DNA of 64,000 nucleotides from Halorubrum halodurans (GTDB taxonomy: Archaea > Halobacteriota > Halobacteria > Halobacteriales > Haloferacaceae): positions 1 to 64,000 of the forward strand of contig NZ_NHPJ01000132.1 of the NCBI RefSeq assembly GCF_002252985.1, given 5' to 3'. The stretch's first letter is position 1. Every line of letters starts with the position of its first letter. Below are positions 44,927 to 52,355 of this stretch, piece after piece. The translations under genes and the position numbers were made by a program. The notes under the pieces are model-generated. The model was not told the origin of the DNA and searched no databases. It was given only the letters and a program-made list of their open reading frames with translations.

Positions 44927-45272
44927 GGCTGTGTTGAATCGCCATACAGCAGCGAGGTAGGGCGCTAAATCATAGGAGCTGAAGCGAGAGACTTCAGTTG
45001 CCTATGACCCAATCTCCCGCTTCATCGGGGAAGTTGTGCCGGTTGCTCAAGGAGTTACTGGCGATAGAGACGAATTCGCCGCCCCGGAAGATGCGGCGGA
45101 TTCGCGGATTACGCACTCGTTTCCTCCATTGTCTGCGGATTTACCTCGATTCATCGTACCGCATGACGATCGTTCCGCGAGATCGCTCTGATGTGTGTCG
45201 TCTATAACATCAAACGCTTCGTCAAACAGTGAATCTCTCTGCCTTACAGCGATTCAACACAGTCTCACAAAG
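44919..45272 (+). mobile_element. Truncated IS5-like element (MITE) with 8-bp target duplication
   Basis: The element is 44927-45264 (338 bp). Ends are GGCTGTGTTGAATCGC and the complement of GACTGTGTTGAATCGC (16-bp inverted repeats, one mismatch). An exact 8-bp duplication TCACAAAG flanks it (44919-44926 and 45265-45272). Inside is the decayed N-terminal part of a transposase: MTQ-ISRFIGEVVPVAQGV, GDRDEFAAPE, then FADYALVS and HCLRIYLDSSYRMTI in three different frames, as in haloarchaeal IS5-type enzymes. The rest has been deleted. It cannot transpose by itself. Confidence 0.82.
45004..45190 (+). pseudogene. Decayed transposase N-terminal fragment (IS5-like)
   Basis: The start MTQ (45004) is followed after a one-base loss by ISRFIGEVVPVAQGVTGDRD, then FADYALVS in a second frame and HCLRIYLDSSYRMTI in a third. 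The pieces line up in the order expected for an IS5-type transposase, so at least three small indels have occurred. Catalytic residues are missing. Family placement is from memory of such proteins. Confidence 0.65.
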
Positions 45273-45380
45273 TTAATCTTTCTCAAAGAGATCATCGACT
45301 ACGGACATCAAAAGTCTTGAGAGTATGTCATGAGGTGACAGAAAGTATTTACCCACCACAGCGATACATCCGGTAGTGAA

Positions 45381-46979
45381 ATGAACACACGTCCGGCTCT
45401 CGTCGTGCTGGTCGTGATGGTTGCTCTCATTGCACCGATCACGACTGTAACGGCACAATCTGATATCGCTGTCGGGTTTGGCGACTCTCAGTCTACAGTG
45501 ACACAAGGGGATGTCGCAACGATCGATCTTCAATTACGGAACACCGAGGAAGCTGACCTCCGTGTCCGGTCATCTGATCGGAGCTTTCGTGCTACACTTC
45601 GTGTCCGTGATGGTGACAACGACGGAACCGTCCGGGTTCGTTTCAATACGTTCCGTGCTACCAGTGATGATCGGGGTCCTACGTTCGTGGCCACCGACGC
45701 TGCGGATGATGTCGAAACTATCTCCTCTTCGTATGAAGGCTCTGGAGACGTACTCGACAGTGGCCGGTACAACCTAATCGTCTCAACGGCTGAAACGAGC
45801 GTCGCATCCAAACTGTATCTTGAAGAACCTGGTGACGCTGGCGGGAGTAATACGACCGTTGTGGCTCCCGAGACGCCACTTCCGAGAGTAACCACTGATG
45901 TAGCTGACTCTACTACTAGTCTGAATATTGACGGAGAGGCGAACGTGTCGACGGCCGCTACCGGAGACCACATCCGTACACGGTTTTCTGTCCCTGGACT
46001 CGGTGGCATTGTCGACGCAGATCCGCCAGTCCGCAATTTCGTGTTCGCTGCGAATAGTTCCCCCGGTGCCCGGACTACACACACGATGTCTATCTCGCCA
46101 AACGAATCGGTTTCTGTGCATTCGATGACGATTGATTATCATGTTGGTAGCAGCTCTGATGTCGCAGATGTTTCTAAGATTTCACAGAGTGATATCAAGA
46201 CTCTCGGTATCGACACCACGGGCGACGGCTACATTGACCGTTCCGAGTTGCTCTCGATTCAGAACATTCGAACGGAGAGCAACGGTCGGCTCACGGTGAC
46301 CTTTGACCAGTCGATCGATATCAACGCGAATGACAGCTTCTTCGCGTCATACATCGTACGAAATCCTAATGTGACTGGATCACATGACGTCGGGGTTACG
46401 CTCTATGGTGAGAATGAAACGGTGCGAGAGGAGGGAATCGTCCTGTATGGTCCTGCCGGACAGGGAACGCTCGGATACGGTGTCGATCTCCGGATCAAAT
46501 CCGTCGACCAGAGAACGGAGGCGATTGCGCCGCTAGCTACGCTCAAATCGGTCTACGATTCGGATGCGAATGATCTCGTCGCCGAAGTGAATACGAGCGA
46601 ACTCAAGCCGGGAGAATACGAGATCAGTCTTTCGGTGGATGAAACCGCCCCTGAGACCCTTCCGCGGACGGAATTGACTGAACGGGTTACAGTCGCGGAA
46701 CCAGAGGTTGCGTTGGAAGATCCTTCGATCGGCAGTTCGCCGCGCCTTGTCATTGATGGAGACACGAACCTTGCGCCCAGTAATTCGCTAATCGTTCGAG
46801 TAGAAGCCATGGAGATCAATGGTGCGATTAGCCAGATACAGAACTGTGTGGCGATCGTCGAATCCGATGGATCGATCAACTGTGAATTCAATCTCGAGAA
46901 GTCCACAGAAGATTTCGATATTGAGGTCACGGTTGAGCGTCGTGGGACCGTGATTGCTGGTCCGGTTGAATACAACTGA
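45381..46979 (+). CDS. Secreted surface protein (BGTF/S-layer-like), function unknown
   Basis: A 532-residue exported protein with a signal peptide (RPALVVLVVMVALIAPITTV, cleaved near TVTAQ-SD). The body is beta-rich with many sequons (NTT, NVS, NSS, NES, NDS, NVT, NET, NTS) and an N-terminal block VTQGDVATIDLQLRNTEEAD that resembles the BGTF-type Ig fold of haloarchaeal surface proteins. A segment GIDTTGDGYIDRSELL looks like a calcium-binding dockerin/EF-like loop. There is no C-terminal anchor or PGF motif, so attachment must be indirect. Base composition is island-like. Confidence 0.7.
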   Translation: MNTRPALVVLVVMVALIAPITTVTAQSDIAVGFGDSQSTVTQGDVATIDLQLRNTEEADLRVRSSDRSFRATLRVRDGDNDGTVRVRFNTFRATSDDRGPTFVATDAADDVETISSSYEGSGDVLDSGRYNLIVSTAETSVASKLYLEEPGDAGGSNTTVVAPETPLPRVTTDVADSTTSLNIDGEANVSTAATGDHIRTRFSVPGLGGIVDADPPVRNFVFAANSSPGARTTHTMSISPNESVSVHSMTIDYHVGSSSDVADVSKISQSDIKTLGIDTTGDGYIDRSELLSIQNIRTESNGRLTVTFDQSIDINANDSFFASYIVRNPNVTGSHDVGVTLYGENETVREEGIVLYGPAGQGTLGYGVDLRIKSVDQRTEAIAPLATLKSVYDSDANDLVAEVNTSELKPGEYEISLSVDETAPETLPRTELTERVTVAEPEVALEDPSIGSSPRLVIDGDTNLAPSNSLIVRVEAMEINGAISQIQNCVAIVESDGSINCEFNLEKSTEDFDIEVTVERRGTVIAGPVEYN

Positions 46980-47239
46980 TCACAACGCGTTTTTACTCAT
47001 CACTGATGAAGAGGCCCATCATCACTCTATAATCCTCTGTTGAATCCGCAGAAAGCGTCGGGAATGGGTCATTCTGTGCTCGATTCAGAGCTGCTGCCGA
47101 GAGAATTTGGAGATGGAATCTTGGCAGAGAGCGAGAGAATCGAGATTACTGGATGGATCGATCCACTTCATCGCCGACGAAAAGCGGGATAAACGCTCTT
47201 TCAGAGATTGTGGTCCCCGTGCCATCATCGGATTCACGT

Positions 47240-47693
47240 ATGGAAACGCTGCTAGCTAGACAAGCCACGGCTAACAACAAAATGATTACGCCGTCTGGGG
47301 ATCTGCTTCTTCCACAGCCGGTAGGCGGTCGAAACGTGTGTGCGGCGCGGTCGCTGTCTAGCGATAGCAGGTGCTAAAGAAAGCCCCGACCGACCGCTGA
47401 GGGCCGCCGGTTTGGCGGCCCTCAGCTCCCTCGTCTGTCTGCCCGGCTAGTGGTCATCATCATTCGGAGAGGCGATCGTGTGACTCGGGACGCCAGCACG
47501 TGAAGCAGAGATTCACGTATTCGGGCTTTCCCGGATGCCGCGGCGCGCGGCATCCGGGCTGTAGCGCCCATGACTCGACTTCTTTCGCACATGGACCAGT
47601 CAACAGAACGTGCTCTATGGCACGGAATCCTTATCGGTCTCTTGCGCCCCATATCTTGGTTCACGTTCTCTAGGGATAGCAGCGTTTCCATCG
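47240..47693. mobile_element. Candidate palindrome-rich non-autonomous element
   Basis: A 454-bp unit bounded by a 15-bp inverted repeat: ATGGAAACGCTGCTA at 47240-47254 and its exact complement at 47679-47693. Inside are two perfect hairpins: CTGAGGGCCGCC paired with GGCGGCCCTCAG (47397-47425, 5-nt loop) and CCCGGATGCCGCG paired with CGCGGCATCCGGG (3-nt loop, about 47529-47557). The GC-rich core contrasts with its AT-rich surroundings. Haloarchaea carry palindrome-associated elements related to IS200/IS605; this could be one. No target duplication was seen. Confidence 0.5.
47397..47425 (+). repeat. Perfect 12-bp hairpin
   Basis: CTGAGGGCCGCC (47397-47408), loop GGTTT, GGCGGCCCTCAG (47414-47425). 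A long, fully paired GC-rich stem inside the candidate element. It could be recognised by a TnpA-like enzyme or act as a terminator. Confidence 0.85.
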
Positions 47694-47733
47694 AGTCAAC
47701 AGAGCACTCTATAACACACGCGACGTGGAGATA

Positions 47734-49380
47734 CTACACCCAGTGACCGAGTAAGTATGATGATCCCACAATAACGATGCCGCCAAACAACTCACGACCA
47801 CCGATACCAAGCAGAAGAAAACCAGATTCATCATCAGTGGTACCACCGCCGCTATCGGACTGACTATCGCTCTTATTGCCTGATACGGATTCTTCTTTAT
47901 CGACACGATCGTCGGTAACCATTGTGTCAGTGGTATCAGTATTCGTGTTGGTTTGATTGTTCAGATCAGTGGCGACCTCACTAGCGTTCTCACCTCTGTC
48001 AGTTTTATCCGTCTGTTTTTCATCAATAAATACAGACTCAGTCTCGGTATACTGTTTGTCATCATCGTATGTAACCAGGATATTGACGACTGTCTGTCTC
48101 GCTCCAGCGGCAAGGGTTTGATCGAATCTTACTTGATTTATTGGCCGATCAACATCAAACTCTCGAGCAATATCGATCCGATCTCCGGTACTACCATTAA
48201 TCGTCTCGACTGTCACACGTGTGATCTCCGCCTTCGAAACGTTACCCGTGATACGGAGTGTCCCCGTTGTGGCGTTAGCTGTAGTCCTCGTAATATTCAC
48301 TTGTGGATCGGAGTTGTGTTTTATTGAAAATGTATGTTTATTGATATTGCCAGCAGAATCCTCTGCCACAAGCCGAAATTCGTTTGAATCAATATTGTTG
48401 TAGAGCTGGATTTGTTTATTGATATCAATCGTAATCCGATCTGGATCCGGTCGTGTATCACTCTCGAGTAGCAATATGTCTGATGCGTTGTTACTCGTGC
48501 GGTTGAGTTCGACGCGGTTAAGTTTCGTATTGTCGCGTATGGTCCCTTGAATTCGGACCGAATCCGAGTGGCTTACTGGTGGGATCGTAAGATTAATCTC
48601 CGGATCAGTCGCATCGTCTACGACCAGAGTAAACGCGTCTTCATTCGTCTTTCCGCGTGAATCTGTATATCGAGCAACAATCTCATTTTCTCCGGTACCA
48701 AGCAGCAAGTCTTGGGAAAACGAGTCTCCAGGGTTATCGATATAAAAGAACTCACGCGTGGTTTCGTTAGCTTCCGAAATGTTATAAGTGTGTTCGATAG
48801 TGACCCGTTCAACCTCAGAGACTGTGTGAAACGTTCCAGCGAGTGTTACTTCTCCACCAGAAACATTAGTCTCGTTATCAGGGGCACCCATGATGCTAGT
48901 AGTGAATGGTGATGAATACTGAACACGCGGTGCGGCGGTATGCTTTGTAATTGTCGTGGTAAATGTTGATACCTTATCAGCACTCACGATAACTTCGACC
49001 GTGTTTTCGTCTGTATCGAGATCAAGGGTGACATTGCGCGAGAACGACCGATCATCGGGGTTGTACGATCGCCAGATTTCACCATTTATTCTGATCTCAA
49101 CGAACTCAATCGGCGTGTTGGTTTTGACCGTAACGTTCGCCGCTGGATCGGCTTGAACAATAATCTCCTCTTTCTCTGTGAGTTGTTCGCCGTTAACTTC
49201 GACACCGATCGTGGTGTCTTCTTGTGCGACCACTACGTTCGTTGTTGGCCCGACAGTCACGAGCGCGACACAGAGAGCGAAACACAAAATGAATCGTGAT
49301 ACGAATCGCCACGAGGAACAAAATCGACGAACAAGATGTGACTGACGACACGGCTGTGATTGTTTCTCTGCGTTCATCAC
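47734..49380 (-). CDS. Secreted Ig-repeat surface protein with C-terminal membrane anchor
   Basis: A 548-residue protein. An N-terminal basic region and hydrophobic segment (FVSRFILCFALCVALVTVGP) form an export signal. The body has several Ig/Big-like repeats (NETNVSGGEVTLAGTF, SDSVRIQGTIRDNTKLNRVE, TTGTLRITGNVSKAEITRV) with many N-glycosylation sequons. A Ser/Thr/Asn/Asp-rich stalk leads to a last hydrophobic segment (GFLLLGIGGRELFGGIVIVG). It has no canonical PGF motif. It is among the most AT-rich coding regions of the window, which suggests a distant donor. Confidence 0.72.
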   Translation of the reverse strand: MMNAEKQSQPCRQSHLVRRFCSSWRFVSRFILCFALCVALVTVGPTTNVVVAQEDTTIGVEVNGEQLTEKEEIIVQADPAANVTVKTNTPIEFVEIRINGEIWRSYNPDDRSFSRNVTLDLDTDENTVEVIVSADKVSTFTTTITKHTAAPRVQYSSPFTTSIMGAPDNETNVSGGEVTLAGTFHTVSEVERVTIEHTYNISEANETTREFFYIDNPGDSFSQDLLLGTGENEIVARYTDSRGKTNEDAFTLVVDDATDPEINLTIPPVSHSDSVRIQGTIRDNTKLNRVELNRTSNNASDILLLESDTRPDPDRITIDINKQIQLYNNIDSNEFRLVAEDSAGNINKHTFSIKHNSDPQVNITRTTANATTGTLRITGNVSKAEITRVTVETINGSTGDRIDIAREFDVDRPINQVRFDQTLAAGARQTVVNILVTYDDDKQYTETESVFIDEKQTDKTDRGENASEVATDLNNQTNTNTDTTDTMVTDDRVDKEESVSGNKSDSQSDSGGGTTDDESGFLLLGIGGRELFGGIVIVGSSYLLGHWV

Positions 49381-49604
49381 AGTGATCCAGTCGTATCGAG
49401 ATATCTGACGGTTTCAATGCTCTGCATACATGTTCGACGATATTATTCGTACTTGATTGTCGCGGTGTGATTCTTATATCCGATATTTGGTTGTTGGAAT
49501 CCAGGAGCCAGTCTCACGATTCACACCAGATTCGTCACTACGAGCGAGAAAGCATCCACCTAGATCATGACAGATATTCCTCGGAGAATACTGTTGTTAA
49601 ATTA

Positions 49605-50210
49605 TCAAGTATTCTCGTCGCCCCTGTATAATCGATGGTTGAGGTAGTCATATAGTGATGCTTTGGTACGTTCCGTAATTCCGTCACGAGATGTCGTCAG
49701 TTTATTCATATGTGCGCCGTTCAGGCTCGCGAAAATGTGCTCGCACACGAGGTTGGAATCAACAGGCTGGAACTCTCCGTTTTCGATACCTCGCTGGACG
49801 ATGTCGTCGATACGTTCGAAAAGCTGCTGATCGACGGCTGTGAACTGCTCACGAAACGACTCGTTGGTCACGGCCTGTACACGCAGCTCAAGAATCACCG
49901 CGTACATCTCACGCTCGCTTGCGTCGTTTGATGACGGTAACAGCTTCTCAAGTAGCAATTCGAGCTCCTCTCGAGCTGTCTCAGTCGATTCATTCTCCAG
50001 TTCAGCCATGAGCTCGATGAGTACATATTCGAGAAGAGAGACGAGAATGTCATCTTTTGAATCATAATGGTAGTAGAGAAGTGATCGACTTTTCCCAAAT
50101 TCCTCGGTGATATCGGTGATAGAAACCTGGGAATATCCGTTCATTGCCACTGCGTTGAACGCGGCCTTCATAATTGCGTCTCGGGTCTGTTGTTCGCTGT
50201 CTTCGGGCAT
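49605..50210 (-). CDS. TetR/AcrR-family regulator
   Basis: A 201-residue regulator with the TetR HTH (IMKAAFNAVAMNGYSQVSIT, DITEEFGKSRSLLYYHYDSK) and an all-helical C-terminal domain with INGEF-type ending (RGIENGEFQPVDSNLVCEHI). No target gene is beside it in the usual divergent position, except the aglB 5' fragment downstream of its start. It differs from the TetR at 40662, sharing only the fold. Confidence 0.85.
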   Translation of the reverse strand: MPEDSEQQTRDAIMKAAFNAVAMNGYSQVSITDITEEFGKSRSLLYYHYDSKDDILVSLLEYVLIELMAELENESTETAREELELLLEKLLPSSNDASEREMYAVILELRVQAVTNESFREQFTAVDQQLFERIDDIVQRGIENGEFQPVDSNLVCEHIFASLNGAHMNKLTTSRDGITERTKASLYDYLNHRLYRGDENT

Positions 50211-50294
50211 GGTCTCCGTTTCGGGCCCTCGAGGATTGTGGTTTCGATCCTCACGACGTAATGCGAAAGAGATCGGACTTCAGTCATGGTCACT

Positions 50295-50458
50295 GACAAC
50301 GGAGGGTTTTATTCTGTCACCCGCACAGGGTCGGGTAATGGCGGACCCGCACGCGGCGACGCGGGAGCTCCTCGAGGAGCGACCGGCGGTCGGGTCAGCC
50401 CTCGAATCGGTCCTCGCGGCGGACGACTCCGGCCCCTGGGAGTTCGACGACGTCGACG
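50295..50458 (+). repeat. Duplicated aglB promoter and 5' end (164 bp)
   Basis: 50295-50458 aligns without gaps to 52874-53037 with eight mismatches by eye: five in the 43 bp upstream and three in the coding part. It includes the TATA-like TTTTAT, the short leader and the first 40 codons of aglB. Identity stops abruptly at 50458/53037. Confidence 0.9.
50338..50458 (+). pseudogene. aglB N-terminal fragment
   Basis: ATG at 50338 begins ADPHAATRELLEERPAVGSA, matching the first 40 residues of AglB (52917) apart from two substitutions. It ends at a fusion with S-layer sequence. If transcribed it would make a 58-residue product (stop near 50511) with an out-of-frame tail. It has no catalytic domain, so it is a remnant. 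Confidence 0.85.
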
Positions 50459-51152
50459 GCCGAGTTTACGATCGCCGCGCGCGATGCGATCTTCGACAAC
50501 ATGGACGGTGACGAGGTCCAGATCGGTCTCGGCGAGTCTGCGACCATCAGCGGAACGACAAACGTTGCTCCCGGCTCGGATGCCAGCGTGCGCATCCAGT
50601 CGGCTGAGGGCGTCTCGCCCTCGTTCGTCGAGACGTCTGACGTCCAGATCAACAGCGACGGAACCTTCAGCGCCGAATTCGACGTGAGCGCTCAGTCCGT
50701 CAACGACACGGGCACGGTCATCTTCCATGTCGCCGGTAGCTCCGTCGAGGGCTCCGATATGCGGATCGTCGAGACGGTCGGCGAGCCTGCCAACTTCCAG
50801 GTCTCCGGTCTCAACCCGCAGGACGTGACGGTCACGTCCGGTGACGTCATCGACATCCCCGCGACGGCCGAGAGCACGGGCGAGAACGCGACCACCCAGA
50901 CCATGACGTTCCAGGTCGGCAGTAACACTATCGCCGATCAGGACGTCCAGTCTCGATGGCGGTGACTACGACCACGGTGTCTTCACCAACGACGACAGCC
51001 AGACGGCCACGCTGACCGCCGAAGCCCCCGACGACGGTAGCTCCGACGACGGCTCCGGTGATGACGGCTCGACGGACGACAGCACGCCCGGCTTCGGCGC
51101 GCTCGTCGCCCTCGTCGCCGCTGCCCTGCTCGCGACGCGGCGTCGCGACTAA
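50459..51152 (+). pseudogene. Remnant of a different S-layer glycoprotein gene (3' part)
   Basis: In the S-layer frame the sequence reads EFTIAARDAIFDNMDGDEVQ ... VNDTGTVIFHVAGSS, then FQVSGLNPQDVTVTSGD, clearly related to the C-terminal part of the complete S-layer protein (SDLNPQDVTVTQGD). A deletion of about 53 bp at a short ACGTC microhomology near 50942-50952 shifts the frame; the end continues in another frame as SLDGGDYDHGVFTNDDSQ and DDSTPGFGALVALVAA plus ATRRRD. So the PGF-CTERM end survives but the gene is broken twice: no 5' end, and an internal frameshift. It has higher GC than the complete copy. Confidence 0.85.
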
Positions 51153-51219
51153 GGCAGCCACACCGTCAGGCTAACCACCGGCTCCGCGCCGGTCATTCGC
51201 GGACCTTCTTTATCGCGAC

Positions 51220-51261
51220 GCTACACCGACCAGCGGCGGTGCTCGGTCGGATCGGTGTAGC
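51220..51261 (+). terminator. Inverted repeat downstream of the S-layer remnant
   Basis: GCTACACCGA (51220-51229) and TCGGTGTAGC (51252-51261) are perfectly complementary over 10 bp with a 22-nt loop. They could be the old transcription stop of the resident S-layer gene. Role inferred from position. Confidence 0.4.
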
Positions 51262-51298
51262 TCCTCCTCGTGGCGAGAGCGCCGGCGATGAATCTGTG

Positions 51299-51319
51299 TA
51301 TGTGTAGGTTCTACACATA
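51299..51319 (+). promoter_or_regulatory. Palindromic operator of the VapBC-like pair
   Basis: TATGTGTAG-GTT-CTACACATA is a perfect 9-bp inverted repeat, ending 5 bp before the antitoxin start codon. Type II antitoxins bind such sites over their own promoter and repress it. Confidence 0.6.
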
Positions 51320-51324
51320 GATCG

Positions 51325-51720
51325 ATGGCTGAGGAGAAAACCCGCGTCGATTTCAACGCCCCGAAGTCCTTCATCGAACGGGCCGACAGCGTGGTCGAGA
51401 TCCTCGACGTGTCACGGACGCGCCTCCTCATCGAAGCCCTCGAGGACGAACTCGAAGCGCTCGCGAACGACGAGGCGTTCCGCCGGCGTCTCGGTGACGC
51501 CTACTACGACGGCCGCGTCGACTACGACACCGTCGAAACGATTCTCGGCCACGAGGAGGCACTCCGAATGAAACTCCTCCGAGAATCGATCGATCGGACT
51601 CCCCCTGAACCTCGATTCGAGGACGACGTTCCGAGTGACGATGCCTTCTACGACGGTGATGTCCCGGAATGGACGGATTCCGCTTCGTCTGAATCCCCGG
51701 AAGACGAGTCACACGTCTGA
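51325..51720 (+). CDS. Antitoxin-like protein (VapB partner)
   Basis: A 131-residue acidic protein. The N-terminal half (TRVDFNAPKSFIERADSVVE ILDVSRTRLL) resembles an RHH-type antitoxin domain, followed by helices and a disordered acidic C terminus (DDVPSDDAFYDGDVPEW). It lies 2 bp upstream of a PIN-domain gene and 5 bp after a perfect palindrome, the classic layout of a VapBC module. The assignment is by context plus the fold-like N terminus. Confidence 0.7.
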   Translation: MAEEKTRVDFNAPKSFIERADSVVEILDVSRTRLLIEALEDELEALANDEAFRRRLGDAYYDGRVDYDTVETILGHEEALRMKLLRESIDRTPPEPRFEDDVPSDDAFYDGDVPEWTDSASSESPEDESHV

Positions 51721-51722
51721 GG

Positions 51723-52178
51723 ATGCCGGAGAAAGCCGTCGCCGTCGTCGACACCAACGTGCTGTTGAATCTGGCTCTTCCCGTCGTTGACGCCCGTCCG
51801 AGGGCACCCTCCGGAGCGGATCCTCTCAAAGCGCTCCTCACCGCGTACGACGTTCACGTTCCTGCAAGCGTCCTCGGCGAACGTACCGATGTGACGGGGA
51901 GCGGTGACTTGCTGTCTACGGCTGCCGACCTCGTGTTCCAGGCAGCCAACCATCTGTCGACCCACGATGTCGACGATCCGCTCGAGTACGGCCTCGATCG
52001 CGGGGAGTCCAACTGTATCCGGCTGGCCAACGAATTGGAGGCGGACCTGTTCGTCACTGACGAGTTCAATACGACCAACTACCTCCTCATCACCCTCGCG
52101 CTCGACGACCGGAACGTCCTCTTCACGACGCCGCGCGTCCTCCGTACGCTCGCAACCTGGGCGGTTCTCCCCGTCTAA
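51723..52178 (+). CDS. PIN-domain ribonuclease toxin (VapC-like)
   Basis: A 151-residue PIN-domain protein. Acidic active-site residues are Asp10 in AVVDTNVLLNL, Glu in LDRGESNCIRLA and Asp in ADLFVTDEFNT. VapC toxins cleave specific tRNA or rRNA. Spacing of 2 bp from the upstream gene indicates co-translation. High-GC codon use suggests it belongs to the resident chromosome rather than the island. Confidence 0.8.
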   Translation: MPEKAVAVVDTNVLLNLALPVVDARPRAPSGADPLKALLTAYDVHVPASVLGERTDVTGSGDLLSTAADLVFQAANHLSTHDVDDPLEYGLDRGESNCIRLANELEADLFVTDEFNTTNYLLITLALDDRNVLFTTPRVLRTLATWAVLPV

Positions 52179-52189
52179 TATGTTTCGGC

Positions 52190-52271
52190 CGCACTCACCT
52201 ACTACGTCGAGATCAAGGACTGGGACGCGCAGTACGTCGATCGACTCCGACGGCAGTATCTCGAAGGCTGA
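52190..52271 (+). pseudogene. Possible C-terminal remnant of an unidentified gene
   Basis: An in-frame segment AALTYYVEIKDWDAQYVDRL then RRQYLEG and TGA looks like the end of a real protein, with acidic haloarchaeal composition, but it has no start codon nearby. It may be a leftover of the rearrangement that produced the surrounding scars. I do not recognise the source protein. Confidence 0.3.
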
Positions 52272-52355
52272 ATTCCTCTCCCCGATACTCTCGACCGGGC
52301 CGAACCGCCTCGATATCGCTCGTCTCACGACGCCGGTGAGACGGCGTCCTGCCCG

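Larger units (their letters stand above)
46980..47733. other. Intergenic region containing a candidate non-autonomous element
   Basis: A 754-bp gap. A TTTTT tract at 46991-46995 follows the upstream gene. From 47240 to 47693 lies the palindrome-rich unit described separately. No frame here shows a recognisable protein; a 74-codon frame at 47153-47377 and an 89-codon frame on the minus strand have no domain support. Confidence 0.6.
34497..52355. other. Low-GC surface-gene island (candidate acquired tract)
   Basis: From just after the copper ATPase to the VapBC/VanZ region, base composition drops sharply relative to the flanks (one line, 48361-48420, is 22/60 GC by hand count, against about 70% in core genes). 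The content is almost entirely surface-related: VanZ-like gene, MMPL transporter plus secreted partner, S-layer glycoprotein, two secreted proteins, two TetR regulators and transposon footprints. The right part (50.3-52.2 kb) returns to higher GC and contains scars of the resident locus. Boundaries are approximate; no attachment site or integrase was seen. Confidence 0.65.

Noticed and set aside
44929-47060. A second partial copy of the IS5-like end near 47035 (CTGTTGAATCC)
   Set aside because: The resemblance to CTGTGTTGAATCGC is too short and has no partner end or target duplication.
47153-47377. A 74-codon frame after the secreted protein gene
   Set aside because: No promoter, domain or composition argument; it crosses the left end of the candidate element.
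47422-47691. An 89-codon minus-strand frame inside the palindrome-rich unit
   Set aside because: It runs through both hairpins and the inverted repeat and has no recognisable domain; it is better explained as part of the element.
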